From contig NZ_JAJAPW010000001.1 of the NCBI RefSeq assembly GCF_020523925.1, positions 372,001-436,000 of the forward strand: DNA of 64,000 nt, read 5' to 3'. The position numbers were made by a program, and so were the translations under genes. This DNA is from Neotamlana laminarinivorans. Its GTDB lineage: Bacteria > Bacteroidota > Bacteroidia > Flavobacteriales > Flavobacteriaceae. Positions within the stretch are counted from its first letter, which is position 1. Each line of letters starts with the position of its first letter. The notes below the pieces were generated by a model. That model had not been told where the DNA came from, ran no database searches, and saw only the letters and a program-made list of their open reading frames with translations. This document shows positions 51,681-60,471 of this stretch, one piece after another.

Positions 51681-52841
51681 ATGAAACACATTAAAAATAC
51701 TTTTTTACTGCTATTACTATTTATTTCAAATTCAGTTTTAGCTCAAACTCCAGTGTTAACAGTTAATGATTCTATTACTAAAAGTTACTGGATGGTATCT
51801 GCGGGTTATAATTTTGTTGATGACTCTGGAGCTATTTTTGATGATTTAGTAGCAATAAAGTCTTCATGGAATGCTGTTGCGTATCCATCGCAATTGAGTA
51901 TCGGTAAATTTTTTAGTAATGGTTTAGGTGTAGAGGCTTTGGCTTCATATTTAAAATATAATAAAGGTAAGTTAGTTGATGGTCAGATTTTAGATAATGA
52001 ATTAGATTTTTTCTCTTTCGATATGAGGTTAAATTACGACTTAAATAAACTTATTGGAGAAACCGGTTGGTTTGATCCTTACATAGGTATTGGTCCCGGA
52101 TATTCAAATATAGATGGCATGTCAAGATATACAGGTAATGCAACTATTGGATTTAGAGCGTGGATTACAGAAAAAATAGGTTTAAATTTAAATGCTTCTG
52201 GTAAATGGTCTACAAAATCTGCAGCTACAAATTACAAGCAATATACTGCTGGTATCTCGTATAGGTTTAATATAAAAAAACAACTAACAGAAGATGGTGA
52301 AAGTAAACTAGCGTTAATTGAAAAACTAGAGCAAGATCGAATAAACGATTCTATAGCTTTTGCAAATCAACAAGAAAAAGAAAGACAAAAACAACTCGCT
52401 GTAGAAGAAGAAAAAGCAAGATTAGCTAAAATTAAAAAAGAAGAGGAAGAAGCAAAAGCAAAAGAATTAGCAGAAATTAAAGACGCAATAAGTTCTTTAG
52501 AAAAAATTAGCTTTGGCTTTAGTTCTGCAATATTAAAATCTGAGTCAAGACCAACAATTTTAAAATTAGCTAAAATTTTAGAAGCTCACCCAGATTTAGT
52601 TATAGAAATTAGCGCGCATACAGATTCTAGAGGAGCCAGAGAGTTTAATCAGAAATTATCAGAAAAGCGTTTAAAATCAACTATAGATTATTTGTTAAGC
52701 TTTGATGTTAAAGCAGAAAATGTAGTTGGTAAAGCTTATGGAGAAGATAAATTGTTAAACGAATGTGATGACCATGTTAAATGCTCAGAAGATAAACATA
52801 AAGTAAACAGACGATCAGAGTTTAAAGTTCTAGAGCGCTAA
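51681..52841 (+). CDS. outer-membrane OmpA family protein (barrel plus OmpA_C)
   Basis: 386 residues with a signal peptide (MKHIKNTFLLLLLFISNSVLAQ). An eight-strand barrel follows (WMVSAGYNFVDDSG, LSIGKFFSNGLGVEALASYLKY, FDPYIGIGPGYSNIDG, ASGKWSTKSAATNYKQYTAGISYRFN). A Lys/Glu-rich helix with repeated EEEKARLAKIKKEEEEAK character comes next, then OmpA_C (IEISAHTDSRGAREFNQKLSEKR, about 310-332) ending NRRSEFKVLER. It is larger and has a longer linker than E. coli OmpA. Monocistronic between two terminators (51502-51530 and 52861-52901). Confidence 0.9.
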   Translation: MKHIKNTFLLLLLFISNSVLAQTPVLTVNDSITKSYWMVSAGYNFVDDSGAIFDDLVAIKSSWNAVAYPSQLSIGKFFSNGLGVEALASYLKYNKGKLVDGQILDNELDFFSFDMRLNYDLNKLIGETGWFDPYIGIGPGYSNIDGMSRYTGNATIGFRAWITEKIGLNLNASGKWSTKSAATNYKQYTAGISYRFNIKKQLTEDGESKLALIEKLEQDRINDSIAFANQQEKERQKQLAVEEEKARLAKIKKEEEEAKAKELAEIKDAISSLEKISFGFSSAILKSESRPTILKLAKILEAHPDLVIEISAHTDSRGAREFNQKLSEKRLKSTIDYLLSFDVKAENVVGKAYGEDKLLNECDDHVKCSEDKHKVNRRSEFKVLER

Positions 52842-52860
52842 AATTTTAAAAATATAATTT

Positions 52861-52901
52861 AAAAAGAAGCTGTTATTTATGTTTTATAATAGCTTCTTTT
52901 T
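52861..52901. terminator. bidirectional terminator between convergent genes
   Basis: A 16-bp stem AAAAAGAAGCTGTTAT / ATAATAGCTTCTTTTT (one G-U) with a 9-nt loop, T-runs on both sides. It lies between the OmpA-barrel gene (+) and the MFS gene (-), overlapping the last codons of the MFS gene. Confidence 0.85.
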
Positions 52902-54054
52902 CTATTTTATTGTTTTTTCTTAACAAAGAAATTGTAAAAGCTATAAAAATACCGCAAGCAGCCATAGCAGCACCAACCCAATCGGCAGAAGTAAAACCAT
53001 AACCCATTGCTATTGGTAGGCCTGCAAAATAAGCACCAGAAGCATTACCAATATTAAATGCACTTTGATTTAGCGAAGATCCTAAACGTTCAGATCCTTT
53101 AGCCGATTTTATTATAAGCATTTGAATTGGTGTAGAAATAGCAAAAGATACAGCGCCAATTAAAAATGTCATTAATAAAACTAATATTTTATTATGTGCT
53201 AAATATGTGTTTAATATTAAACAGAAAACCATTGTAAATAAAACAAGTGTTACTGTTGTAAGTAATGAAAATTTCTCGGTTAATTTGGCTCCAATAAAGT
53301 TACCAATTACCATACCTAAACCAGCAATAATCATAGCATAAGGCACTATGCTACTAGAATACCCAGCAACATCGCTAATTAAAGGGGCAATATAGCTGTA
53401 CCAAGCAAAAAAGCCACCAGTACCAATTGTTGTTAATAAAATTATTAGCCATAATTCCAGGCGTTTAAATACTTTAAATTCACTTTTAAATGTACCCTCA
53501 GAAGATGTTTTTATACTTGGCATCCAAAATTTTAACCCAATAACAGTTAAAATACCAACAACACCAACCATTAAAAACGAAATACTCCAATTAAAATGTT
53601 TACCTAAATAAGTTCCTAAAGGAACACCTAGTAAATTTGCTATAGTAAGTCCGCTAAACATTATCGCTATACCTTGTGCTTCTTTACCTTTATTTGCCAA
53701 TTTACCAGCTACAACAGCACCAATACCAAAAAAAGCACCATGCGGTAAAGCAGCTAAAAATCTTAAAGTTAAAAAGGAATAATAACCTGTAGCAAAAGCT
53801 GATAAAGTATTAAATATAGTAAACCAAATCATTAACCCAATTAAAGCTTTGTTAGAATTCCATTTACTAGCAAAACCTGTTAAAATAGGAGCGCCTACAA
53901 CAACCCCTAAAGCATAAGCAGAAATAAAATGACCAGCTGTTGGAATACTTACAGAAAAAGCATTTGCGACATCTGGCAAAATACCCATAATAACAAATTC
54001 AGTTAAACCAATTCCAAAACCTCCAATGGCTAATGATAATAATGCTTTATTCAT
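52873..54054 (-). CDS. MFS transporter, AraJ/sugar-efflux-like
   Basis: 393 residues with 12 predicted membrane helices. The opening SLAIGGFGIGLTEFVIMGILPDVA and FISAYALGVVVGAPILT, plus LRFLAALPHGAFFGIGAVV (about 97-115), match the drug/sugar exporter branch (DHA1, AraJ/YdhP-like). The loop 2-3 MFS pattern is present as FASKWNSNKALIGLMIW. The C-terminus ends in a basic cytosolic tail. The substrate is unknown. On its minus strand a TAATTTTG element (54072-54079) is an exact -7 match 17 bp upstream of the start, but without a TTG at suitable spacing. Confidence 0.85.
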   Translation of the reverse strand: MNKALLSLAIGGFGIGLTEFVIMGILPDVANAFSVSIPTAGHFISAYALGVVVGAPILTGFASKWNSNKALIGLMIWFTIFNTLSAFATGYYSFLTLRFLAALPHGAFFGIGAVVAGKLANKGKEAQGIAIMFSGLTIANLLGVPLGTYLGKHFNWSISFLMVGVVGILTVIGLKFWMPSIKTSSEGTFKSEFKVFKRLELWLIILLTTIGTGGFFAWYSYIAPLISDVAGYSSSIVPYAMIIAGLGMVIGNFIGAKLTEKFSLLTTVTLVLFTMVFCLILNTYLAHNKILVLLMTFLIGAVSFAISTPIQMLIIKSAKGSERLGSSLNQSAFNIGNASGAYFAGLPIAMGYGFTSADWVGAAMAACGIFIAFTISLLRKNNKIEKEAIIKHK

Positions 54055-54191
54055 ATAAAAAAATTAAGAAGCAAAATTAGTAGGAATACAATGCTTTAAA
54101 GAATTAATAATGCTAATAAAAAGTTAATTAGAAATATATTAATTTATAACACCAATATATGTGTATGCGCAAAAAAACAAGAGTTTTTTAA

Positions 54192-54221
54192 TTGAATTAT
54201 ATACTTAAAAAACGATATTTG
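54192..54221 (+). promoter_or_regulatory. candidate promoter of the CAL67264-type gene
   Basis: TTG (54192-54194), 19-bp spacer, GATATTTG (54214-54221; one mismatch to TAnnTTTG). The gene starts 26 bp later at 54248. Confidence 0.45.
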
Positions 54222-54247
54222 CACTCTTAACTAAATAATAAACAAAA

Positions 54248-54430
54248 ATGGCGATGAATAAGAATACTGTGTTAGCATGGGCTACATGGATAATGATTTT
54301 TGTAGGATTGACTTTAATTGCTCTAGGTGCATTTAGGTACGACGAAGTTGCAGGTTGGGGTTTTGCATCTGTAGGTATTGGTTTTTTTGCAATAGCTTGG
54401 GTATTTAATGCTTTAAAAGGAAGAGTTTAA
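54248..54430 (+). CDS. CAL67264 family small membrane protein
   Basis: 60 residues: two membrane segments (about 7-26 and 33-54) with little else. The sequence TVLAWATWIMIFVGLTLIAL, then FRYDEVAGWGFASVGIGFF, matches the CAL67264 family that I know as a short, well-conserved membrane protein in Flavobacteriia, named after a Gramella forsetii locus. No function is established. It begins 26 bp after a good promoter match and lies 41 bp before the ettA start, so the two are probably in one transcript. Confidence 0.82.
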   Translation: MAMNKNTVLAWATWIMIFVGLTLIALGAFRYDEVAGWGFASVGIGFFAIAWVFNALKGRV

Positions 54431-54471
54431 AAGCTTGGAATAAAATTTTAAATTAATTAAAAATATAGATA

Positions 54472-56163
54472 GTGAGCGACGATAAAAAAATAATTTTCTC
54501 AATGTCTGGTGTAACTAAAACGTTTCAAAGCGCAAATACACCTGTACTTAAAAATATATATTTGAGCTTCTTTTACGGAGCAAAAATAGGCATTTTAGGT
54601 CTTAATGGTTCAGGTAAGTCTACGTTACTTAAAATTATAGCTGGTGTAGATAAAAATTATCAAGGCGATGTAGTATTTTCTTCAGATTATTCGGTAGGTT
54701 ATTTAGAACAAGAACCAGAACTTGATGAGGAAAAAACTGTTTTAGAAGTTGTTAAAGAAGGTGCTTCAGAAACTGTTGCTATTCTAGATGAGTACAACAA
54801 AATAAACGATATGTTTGGTTTAGAAGAGGTTTATAGCAATCCTGATAAAATGGAAAAGCTGATGAACCGTCAAGCTGAGCTTCAAGATCAAATTGATGCT
54901 GCCAATGCTTGGGAGTTAGATACCAAACTTGAAATTGCTATGGATGCACTTAGAACGCCTGATGGTGATAAAAAAATAGCTGTATTATCTGGTGGTGAGC
55001 GTCGCCGTGTAGCTTTATGTCGTTTACTTTTAAAAGAACCAGATGTTTTGTTATTAGATGAGCCAACAAACCACTTAGATGCCGAATCGGTACACTGGTT
55101 AGAGCATCATTTAGCACAATATAAAGGAACTGTAATTGCTGTAACACACGACCGTTATTTCTTAGATAATATTGCGGGTTGGATTTTAGAGTTAGATAGA
55201 GGTGAAGGCATACCTTGGAAAGGAAATTACTCATCTTGGTTAGATCAAAAATCTAAACGATTAGCACAAGAAAATAAAAGTGCTTCTAAACGTCAAAAAA
55301 CACTTGAACGCGAGTTAGAATGGGTACGTCAAGGTGCTAAAGGACGACAAACTAAACAAAAGGCACGTTTAAAAAATTACGATAAATTATTAAGTCAAGA
55401 TCAAAAACAACTGGACGAAAAACTTGAAATTTACATACCTAATGGGCCGCGTTTAGGTACAAATGTAATTGAAGCTAAAGGTGTAAGTAAAGGATACGGT
55501 GATAAATTATTATATGAAGATTTAAACTTTAATTTACCACAAGCAGGAATTGTTGGTATTATTGGGCCAAACGGTGCTGGTAAAACCACTATTTTTAGAA
55601 TGATTATGGGCGAGGAAACTCCAGATAAAGGTGCTTTTGAAGTTGGTGAAACCGCTAAAATAGCCTACGTAGACCAAAGTCACTCTAATATTGATCCAGA
55701 AAAAACAATTTGGCAAAACTTTAGCGATGAGCAAGAATTAGTAATGATGGGTGGCCGACAAGTAAATTCTAGAGCCTATTTAAGCAGGTTTAATTTCTCT
55801 GGAAGCGAGCAGAACAAAAATGTAAAGCTGCTTTCTGGAGGAGAGCGCAACCGCTTGCATTTAGCAATGACGCTTAAAGAAGAGGGCAATGTATTATTAT
55901 TAGATGAGCCAACAAACGACCTGGATGTTAATACACTTCGTGCTTTAGAAGAAGGTTTAGAAAATTTTGCGGGTTGTGCTGTAGTAATATCTCATGACCG
56001 TTGGTTTTTAGATAGAATTTGTACACATATTTTAGCTTTTGAAGGCGATAGTCAAGTATATTTCTTTGAAGGTAGTTTTAGCGATTACGAAGAAAACAAA
56101 AAGAAACGTTTAGGTGGCGATTTAATGCCAAAACGAATAAAATATAAAAAGTTAGTACGTTAA
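54472..56163 (+). CDS. ettA: energy-dependent translational throttle ABC-F protein EttA
   Basis: 563 residues. Two ABC domains: Walker A GLNGSGKST (about 43-51) and GPNGAGKTT (about 365-373), signatures LSGGERRR (about 173) and LSGGERNR (about 462), Walker B LLLDEPTNHLD and LLLDEPTNDLD, and H-loops. The linker and arm (LEWVRQGAKGRQTKQKARL) and the closing segment PKRIKYKKLVR match EttA. It binds the ribosomal E site and restrains translation when ADP is high. The GTG start at 54472 (MSDDKKIIFSMSGVTK) is the expected N-terminus. A strong terminator follows. Confidence 0.95.
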   Translation: MSDDKKIIFSMSGVTKTFQSANTPVLKNIYLSFFYGAKIGILGLNGSGKSTLLKIIAGVDKNYQGDVVFSSDYSVGYLEQEPELDEEKTVLEVVKEGASETVAILDEYNKINDMFGLEEVYSNPDKMEKLMNRQAELQDQIDAANAWELDTKLEIAMDALRTPDGDKKIAVLSGGERRRVALCRLLLKEPDVLLLDEPTNHLDAESVHWLEHHLAQYKGTVIAVTHDRYFLDNIAGWILELDRGEGIPWKGNYSSWLDQKSKRLAQENKSASKRQKTLERELEWVRQGAKGRQTKQKARLKNYDKLLSQDQKQLDEKLEIYIPNGPRLGTNVIEAKGVSKGYGDKLLYEDLNFNLPQAGIVGIIGPNGAGKTTIFRMIMGEETPDKGAFEVGETAKIAYVDQSHSNIDPEKTIWQNFSDEQELVMMGGRQVNSRAYLSRFNFSGSEQNKNVKLLSGGERNRLHLAMTLKEEGNVLLLDEPTNDLDVNTLRALEEGLENFAGCAVVISHDRWFLDRICTHILAFEGDSQVYFFEGSFSDYEENKKKRLGGDLMPKRIKYKKLVR

Positions 56164-56164
56164 T

Positions 56165-56195
56165 AAAAAAGCCTGCAAAAGCAGGCTTTTTTTTT
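56165..56195 (+). terminator. rho-independent terminator after ettA
   Basis: Stem AAAAAAGCCTGC / GCAGGCTTTTTT with AAAA loop and a run of nine T. Placed 1 bp after the ettA stop codon; it also borders the convergent gene at 56201. Confidence 0.93.
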
Positions 56196-56200
56196 ATTAT

Positions 56201-56395
56201 TTAATATAGATGATCCTTGCTTATGGTGAAATCAGATTTAGTGGTAATCACATCTATAGTTTTAATGGTTTCGTCGAACTTATTTATTTCCTTTCTTATT
56301 GAAGCCTCATGCTCATGAACATATAAATGGCGCTTACCAATAATAACCATTGGTATAAAGATTGCAAAAAATATCACTAAATAAATAATTTCCAT
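56201..56395 (-). CDS. small single-pass membrane protein A, unknown
   Basis: 64 residues. One N-terminal membrane segment (about 3-21) and a charged cytosolic tail (EHEASIRKEINKFDETIKT). It ends in DFTISKDHLY, close in pattern to DFTEGHLYSN in the neighbouring small protein 56398-56655. No Pfam-like motif recognised. The genes overlap almost (2-bp gap), so they are co-transcribed on the minus strand, convergent to ettA. Confidence 0.6.
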   Translation of the reverse strand: MEIIYLVIFFAIFIPMVIIGKRHLYVHEHEASIRKEINKFDETIKTIDVITTKSDFTISKDHLY

Positions 56396-56397
56396 AT

Positions 56398-56655
56398 TTA
56401 ATCTGTTTTGGGGTTGTTGTTACTATATAAATGGCCTTCTGTAAAATCTTGATATTCGTTTTTTTGCTCTTCAATAGTTTTAGACATTCTTTCCAACTTT
56501 TCGTTCTCTCTTTTAAGCTTTGCAGATTTTATAATTCCAGTTATTAATACAAATGCAAAAAATATAAATAGAATTATTAAAACTGTGGCTAGGGTATTTA
56601 AATTAATTAAAAGCAAAGAAAGCATAAAACAAGAAATTACAAATGGTAATAACAT
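56398..56655 (-). CDS. small membrane protein B, unknown
   Basis: 85 residues. A long hydrophobic N-terminal half (about 1-45) can hold two membrane segments; a charged helical tail follows (KSAKLKRENEKLERMSKTIEEQKNEYQ). It ends in DFTEGHLYSNNNPKTD, and shares a DFT-x-HLY-like end with protein A downstream. Upstream of it is a 63-bp gap to the MBL lipoprotein gene on the same strand, so a three-gene transcript is possible. Function unknown. Confidence 0.6.
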   Translation of the reverse strand: MLLPFVISCFMLSLLLINLNTLATVLIILFIFFAFVLITGIIKSAKLKRENEKLERMSKTIEEQKNEYQDFTEGHLYSNNNPKTD

Positions 56656-56718
56656 TTCGTAGTATTTAGTTGATTATTTAATAAGCAAATATAAGTAAAA
56701 ATCTTACTTTTTTAATTA

Positions 56719-57513
56719 TTATTTTTCTGAATACCAGTTAAGTAGAGTGACTTTTATATCTGGATTCCCTTCATTAATCATAGTTTTAAATTTTTCTACA
56801 TCACTAAAACCGTTCGTTCCTCGATAATGATATGGTAATACTTCTTTGGGTTTAAAATCTAATACTGCGCTAACAGCACTCTCTACAGTCATTGTATACG
56901 GTAAGTTCATGCAAACAAAAGCACGATCAATGTTTTTTAAGTTTCGCATTTCTGGAATATCTTCTGTATCACCAGAAAAATAAACGCGTTCTTTTCCAAA
57001 GGTAAATACGTATCCGTTGCCTCTCCCTTTACTATGAAATTTTAAAGCTTCTTCTCGTAAATTATACATAGGAATAGCTTCAATGGTAAATGTATCAGTT
57101 GTTTTAACATCGCCATTATTCATTACAATAATTTCTGTAGTAATACCGTTTTGTAATATTTTTTCTTGTACGGCCTTTGGAGCAATAATTACAGCTTTAC
57201 TTAAGTCTAAAGCTTTTAATGTCTCAAAATTTAAGTGGTCACCATGAATATCAGTAACAACTACAAAATCAGGGTTACCATAATTTTTGTATGGTTTTGC
57301 GCCAAGAGTTGGATCTAAAAAAATAGTTTTGTCTTTATATTTTATTACCGTACTAGCATGTTCAATTGGAAAAATTTCAGCTTTTTTAGGCGCATCAACT
57401 TTTATTTCTTTGTTAGTTGCTTTTACTAGTAAATCAGATGATTTATCTTTCTCTTTTTTACAACTTACAAGTGTAAATATGCAAATTGATATTAGTAAAA
57501 AATTAGTTTTCAT
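56719..57513 (-). CDS. MBL-fold metallo-hydrolase lipoprotein
   Basis: 264 residues. Lipoprotein signal with Cys18 (TLVSC), then a Lys-rich linker. The MBL domain begins FPIEHASTVIKYKDKTIFLDPTL (about 48-70), with zinc motif VTDIHGDHLN (about 86-95), MYNLREEALKFHSKGRGNGYVF, YFSGDTEDIPEM (about 170-181) and YHYRGTNGF. It is similar in type to the UPF0173/UlaG-like hydrolases, but exported. Expected outside the cytosol, possibly at the outer membrane. The substrate is unknown. Confidence 0.82.
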   Translation of the reverse strand: MKTNFLLISICIFTLVSCKKEKDKSSDLLVKATNKEIKVDAPKKAEIFPIEHASTVIKYKDKTIFLDPTLGAKPYKNYGNPDFVVVTDIHGDHLNFETLKALDLSKAVIIAPKAVQEKILQNGITTEIIVMNNGDVKTTDTFTIEAIPMYNLREEALKFHSKGRGNGYVFTFGKERVYFSGDTEDIPEMRNLKNIDRAFVCMNLPYTMTVESAVSAVLDFKPKEVLPYHYRGTNGFSDVEKFKTMINEGNPDIKVTLLNWYSEK

Positions 57514-57719
57514 AAATATTATATTTTAAGTTAAGTAAATTTAATGTAATAAATATGAATCTTAAAATGTAACATTTTAAAGTTTTGTTATACTTATTAG
57601 GTAAACAGCAAAATTTTATGAAAAAATTATAAAGTAACTCTTAATTACTTTTTCAAATCATTTTTTTTACAGAAATTGCTTGTCAGTATAATTGTTCAAC
57701 TTAAACACTAACCACGACT

Positions 57720-59060
57720 ATGTCTGATGATTTTGATTTATTAGAAACCTCTTCAAACCAAAAAACAGAAAAAGTAGATGTTAATTGGGGAAAAGCCATT
57801 GACACTATGAAATCTAAACTATCTCAAGAAGATGATCCAGAAGTACGCCAAAAAATATTAAATGCTACACTTGATGATGTAGTACATATGGCCGAAAAGG
57901 ATAGAACAACGCTTCTTGATGCGATTAAAGATTTAACCGATTATCAAGATGAAGTAGGTATAATTTTCGAAAAATTCTCTTCATTAAATGCTACCGAACA
58001 AAAAGTAATAGATGATGCTCAAAAAGCCCTAGAACGTGCAAAAATTGAACTTGAAGATGCCGAAGCAAAACCTGATACTTGGTGGAATAACCTTTGGGGA
58101 AGAAAAAGTAAAATAAAAAAAGCTCAAGATGCATTAGCTGTAGCCGAAAAAACAAGAGCTGCAGCAGATAACAAAGCAAAAGCGATGTTTCAAGAACGTA
58201 TTGAAAGTGCTGATGTGCAAACCTTATTAGGGGAATTATCATACAAATCGCAAGCTGCGGTAAAACGTTTAAAAGATCGTGAGGTTGAAATTAAAGAAGT
58301 AGAAGATAAGTTGCAAGATGCTATTGTTGAAGCGACTAAAAACCACACAAAAGCTTTAGAAAAGAAAAAAGAAGTTGAAGCAAAACTTGAAGAGCAATAC
58401 GCCTTATTAAAACAAGCACGTCAAGAACTTGAAGATATCGCCGATAAACAATCTGCTGATTATGCCCAAGCTATTGGTAAAGTAACAGAACTTGAGCAAA
58501 AAGTAGAGGAACTTGAAGGTTTAAAAAATGCTTATACCACATTAGCTGCTAGTAAAGATAGCTTTGTACATAAACACAATTTAACTATTAAGGTTTTAAC
58601 CTCGTTACGTAGTAATTTACAAACACACCGTGCAAAATTAAAAAGTGATACGGAAGAACGTTTAAAATATTACGATGGGTATGTGGTAGCTTTAAAAGCA
58701 AGAACAGATCAAGAATTTGCTGCTATTTTAGAGCATTTAGGTGTAAAAACCGATGAACATATTGGTCAAACTTTAGCTTCAATGCATACAGCTAGTGCTA
58801 AAGCACGTCAAGAAATGATGGACAACATACCGGTACACGAAAAAGTAATGAATGGCGTATACAGTAGTTATGCCGAAGCGTTACAAGAAATTCGCGCTAA
58901 AGATGGGGAAATTCAAAAGAATTTTGCAGAGCGCTATGGTATTGATATGAAAGAAATTTTTGAAGATTATTATAAAGCCGATGCAAATAAACCTGCTGGA
59001 GATGCAGAACCTGCAGATGCACCAAAACCAAGTTCAAGTGATGATGATTTATTGAGTTAA
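57720..59060 (+). CDS. long coiled-coil protein of unknown function (first gene of an AAA+-linked module)
   Basis: 446 residues, no signal peptide or membrane segment. The N-terminus is acidic (MSDDFDLLETSSNQKTE). Residues about 95-290 form long heptad-rich helices (DAQKALERAKIELEDAEAK, LKDREVEIKEVEDKLQDAIV, AYAQAIGKVTELEQKVEEL-type). A conserved-looking C-terminal helical domain follows (HLGVKTDEHIGQTLASMHT; VMNGVYSSYAEALQEI), then a disordered acidic Ser/Asp tail ending SSSDDDLLS. Flavobacterial homologues are to my knowledge often named cell surface or microtubule-binding proteins, which gives no function. I see no TelA motif. Two more unknown genes follow on the same strand. A 339-bp gap after it carries structured elements. 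Confidence 0.65.
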   Translation: MSDDFDLLETSSNQKTEKVDVNWGKAIDTMKSKLSQEDDPEVRQKILNATLDDVVHMAEKDRTTLLDAIKDLTDYQDEVGIIFEKFSSLNATEQKVIDDAQKALERAKIELEDAEAKPDTWWNNLWGRKSKIKKAQDALAVAEKTRAAADNKAKAMFQERIESADVQTLLGELSYKSQAAVKRLKDREVEIKEVEDKLQDAIVEATKNHTKALEKKKEVEAKLEEQYALLKQARQELEDIADKQSADYAQAIGKVTELEQKVEELEGLKNAYTTLAASKDSFVHKHNLTIKVLTSLRSNLQTHRAKLKSDTEERLKYYDGYVVALKARTDQEFAAILEHLGVKTDEHIGQTLASMHTASAKARQEMMDNIPVHEKVMNGVYSSYAEALQEIRAKDGEIQKNFAERYGIDMKEIFEDYYKADANKPAGDAEPADAPKPSSSDDDLLS

Positions 59061-59127
59061 TAAATCATCAATTAGAACTTAAAAATTTAAGGAGAGGTCA
59101 TCTTTTTAAAAATAAAATAATAAATAG

Positions 59128-59195
59128 TTAGTCTGGGTTTGTTGTAAGCCTAATGCAAATTTTAATTAGAAATGTCAACAAACTCAGTTTACTAA
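59128..59195 (+). other. long intergenic hairpin
   Basis: CTGGGTTTGTTG (59133-59144) pairs with CAACAAACTCAG (59176-59187, one G-U), a 31-nt loop between. The stem is extended by TTAGT (59128-59132) with ACTAA (59191-59195) across a 3-nt bulge. There is no T-run, so it is not a simple terminator. Confidence 0.55.
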
Positions 59196-59246
59196 AGTTT
59201 CAAGCTGTTAATTACCAACTTAAAAGTTGATTTGTAAACGTAAACT

Positions 59247-59359
59247 GCGTTAGGGATTGCAGCGGCATCCTTTTTATTTATTCTCGAGTGATGCGTAGCA
59301 TAATCTTGAGAAAAAATAAAAAGATATAGCGTAAAGCCCGACCCTTTTAAGGAAACGCC
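59247..59359 (+). ncRNA. Flavo-1-like structured RNA element, copy B
   Basis: Ends pair GCGTT with AACGC. After GGGATTG and AGCGGCATC comes a long AT-rich hairpin (CTTTTTATTT ... AAATAAAAAG, closed by CTCGAG/CTTGAG). The 3' block reads AGATATAGCGTAAAGCCCG, then ACCC ... GGAAACGCC. The 5' and 3' blocks match copy A (33551-33628), but the central hairpin differs in length and sequence. It lies 187 bp after the coiled-coil gene and 40 bp before the next start. Name from memory; verification needs a covariance search. Confidence 0.65.
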
Positions 59360-59399
59360 ATAAAATACATAAATAAAAAATTAAAAAGAACACTTTTTA

Positions 59400-60464
59400 A
59401 TGTCTTTAAACCAGATAGTTACATCTTTAGATTCTGCAACTTTAGACTCTAAAGATCAATACGAATTTTATCACTCCATGATCGATTTTGCTTTTAAACA
59501 GCTTATTGTGGCTGTACAAAGGCAAGCAATTTGTAATGCGCAAGAAATACTTTTATTTAAGCAATATGCAGATTTGTTACTCTATTCTATTGATGCCATG
59601 CGTATTAAATATAAGTTTGATGAAGAGGATAATATGAAGGTGGATTTAACCGATTCTGGATTCCCTAATTATTTGGAATTTAGATATTTATTTAACGATT
59701 TAGAGCTAAGAGCATCCTATTTAGATAAGTTAACACCTATTGAAGATTTAAAGTCTGAATTTTTATACACTTTAATGCATAAAAAACAGCCAATTAAACA
59801 AAGTAAATTGTTTCAAGCAGCGTCTATTGTGTATTATTCTTCGGTTAAAAAGGAATATATTTTTAATCGTTTTGTACAAGGAAAAATTTTGGAAGCCACA
59901 GAAAATTCACCTGCTAAATACTTAACCAGTTGGAGTTTTTATGATGTATCTCATAACCGCCCGTTTATTTGTTTTATGTATTTTAATTATGATGGTGGCG
60001 ATGTAAACGATTATAAATCTGAAATTTATGATGTTTTAAAAACAGTTGCCGATAGAGATATGAATTTGGATATGATGGCGCATACCATTGATAGAAAGTT
60101 GCCAAAAATACTTCCAAAATTTATAAAACGAATAGATTTAGGCCCGCTACACAATGTTTTTGCAAAAGATGAAAATTTAATTACACATGCTATTTTAGAG
60201 AGTATTGGTAAAAAAGAAATTCCTTTAGAGGCTTATGCTGTTTCATTAAAAATAGATGAAGTACTGTCTGATAGCGAATTTAAAGAAGGTGGTTTTTTTA
60301 GCAAACAAACCTTGCAAAAATGGGGCGATGTTTTTAAAAAACAATACGTTTTTGCACCACATAGAATTATTCAATTATTGCATAATAAGACTCCTGAAAT
60401 TTTAAACAAATTAGAGAAATCTCCAATTGAATTGGCGGAACTTAAAATAGACTTAAAAAAGTAA
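59400..60464 (+). CDS. conserved hypothetical helical protein (second gene of the AAA+-linked module)
   Basis: 354 residues, soluble, mostly helical by pattern (YHSMIDFAFKQLIVAVQRQ, YADLLLYSIDAMRIKY, EFLYTLMHKKQP). A more beta-like centre follows (YLTSWSFYDVSHNRPFICFMYFNYDGGDV), then DRKLPKILPKFIKRIDLGPL. No signal peptide, membrane segment or catalytic motif. The C-terminal third (EAYAVSLKIDEVLSDSEFKEGGFFSK) has no family I recognise. It is 60 bp upstream of the AAA+ ATPase gene and clearly in the same transcription unit, so an accessory or adaptor role for that ATPase is inferred. Confidence 0.65.
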   Translation: MSLNQIVTSLDSATLDSKDQYEFYHSMIDFAFKQLIVAVQRQAICNAQEILLFKQYADLLLYSIDAMRIKYKFDEEDNMKVDLTDSGFPNYLEFRYLFNDLELRASYLDKLTPIEDLKSEFLYTLMHKKQPIKQSKLFQAASIVYYSSVKKEYIFNRFVQGKILEATENSPAKYLTSWSFYDVSHNRPFICFMYFNYDGGDVNDYKSEIYDVLKTVADRDMNLDMMAHTIDRKLPKILPKFIKRIDLGPLHNVFAKDENLITHAILESIGKKEIPLEAYAVSLKIDEVLSDSEFKEGGFFSKQTLQKWGDVFKKQYVFAPHRIIQLLHNKTPEILNKLEKSPIELAELKIDLKK

Positions 60465-60471
60465 ACAGTCA

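Larger units (their letters stand above)
59061..59399. other. 339-bp intergenic region with two structured elements
   Basis: No coding sequence seen. It holds a long imperfect hairpin (59128-59195) and a Flavo-1-like element (59247-59359), both in the gap between the coiled-coil gene and the 354-residue protein gene. Confidence 0.6.

Noticed and set aside
57720-59060. TelA / Ter tellurite-resistance system
   Set aside because: The protein has coiled coils but no TelA signature, and no TerC/TerD/TerY genes lie nearby.
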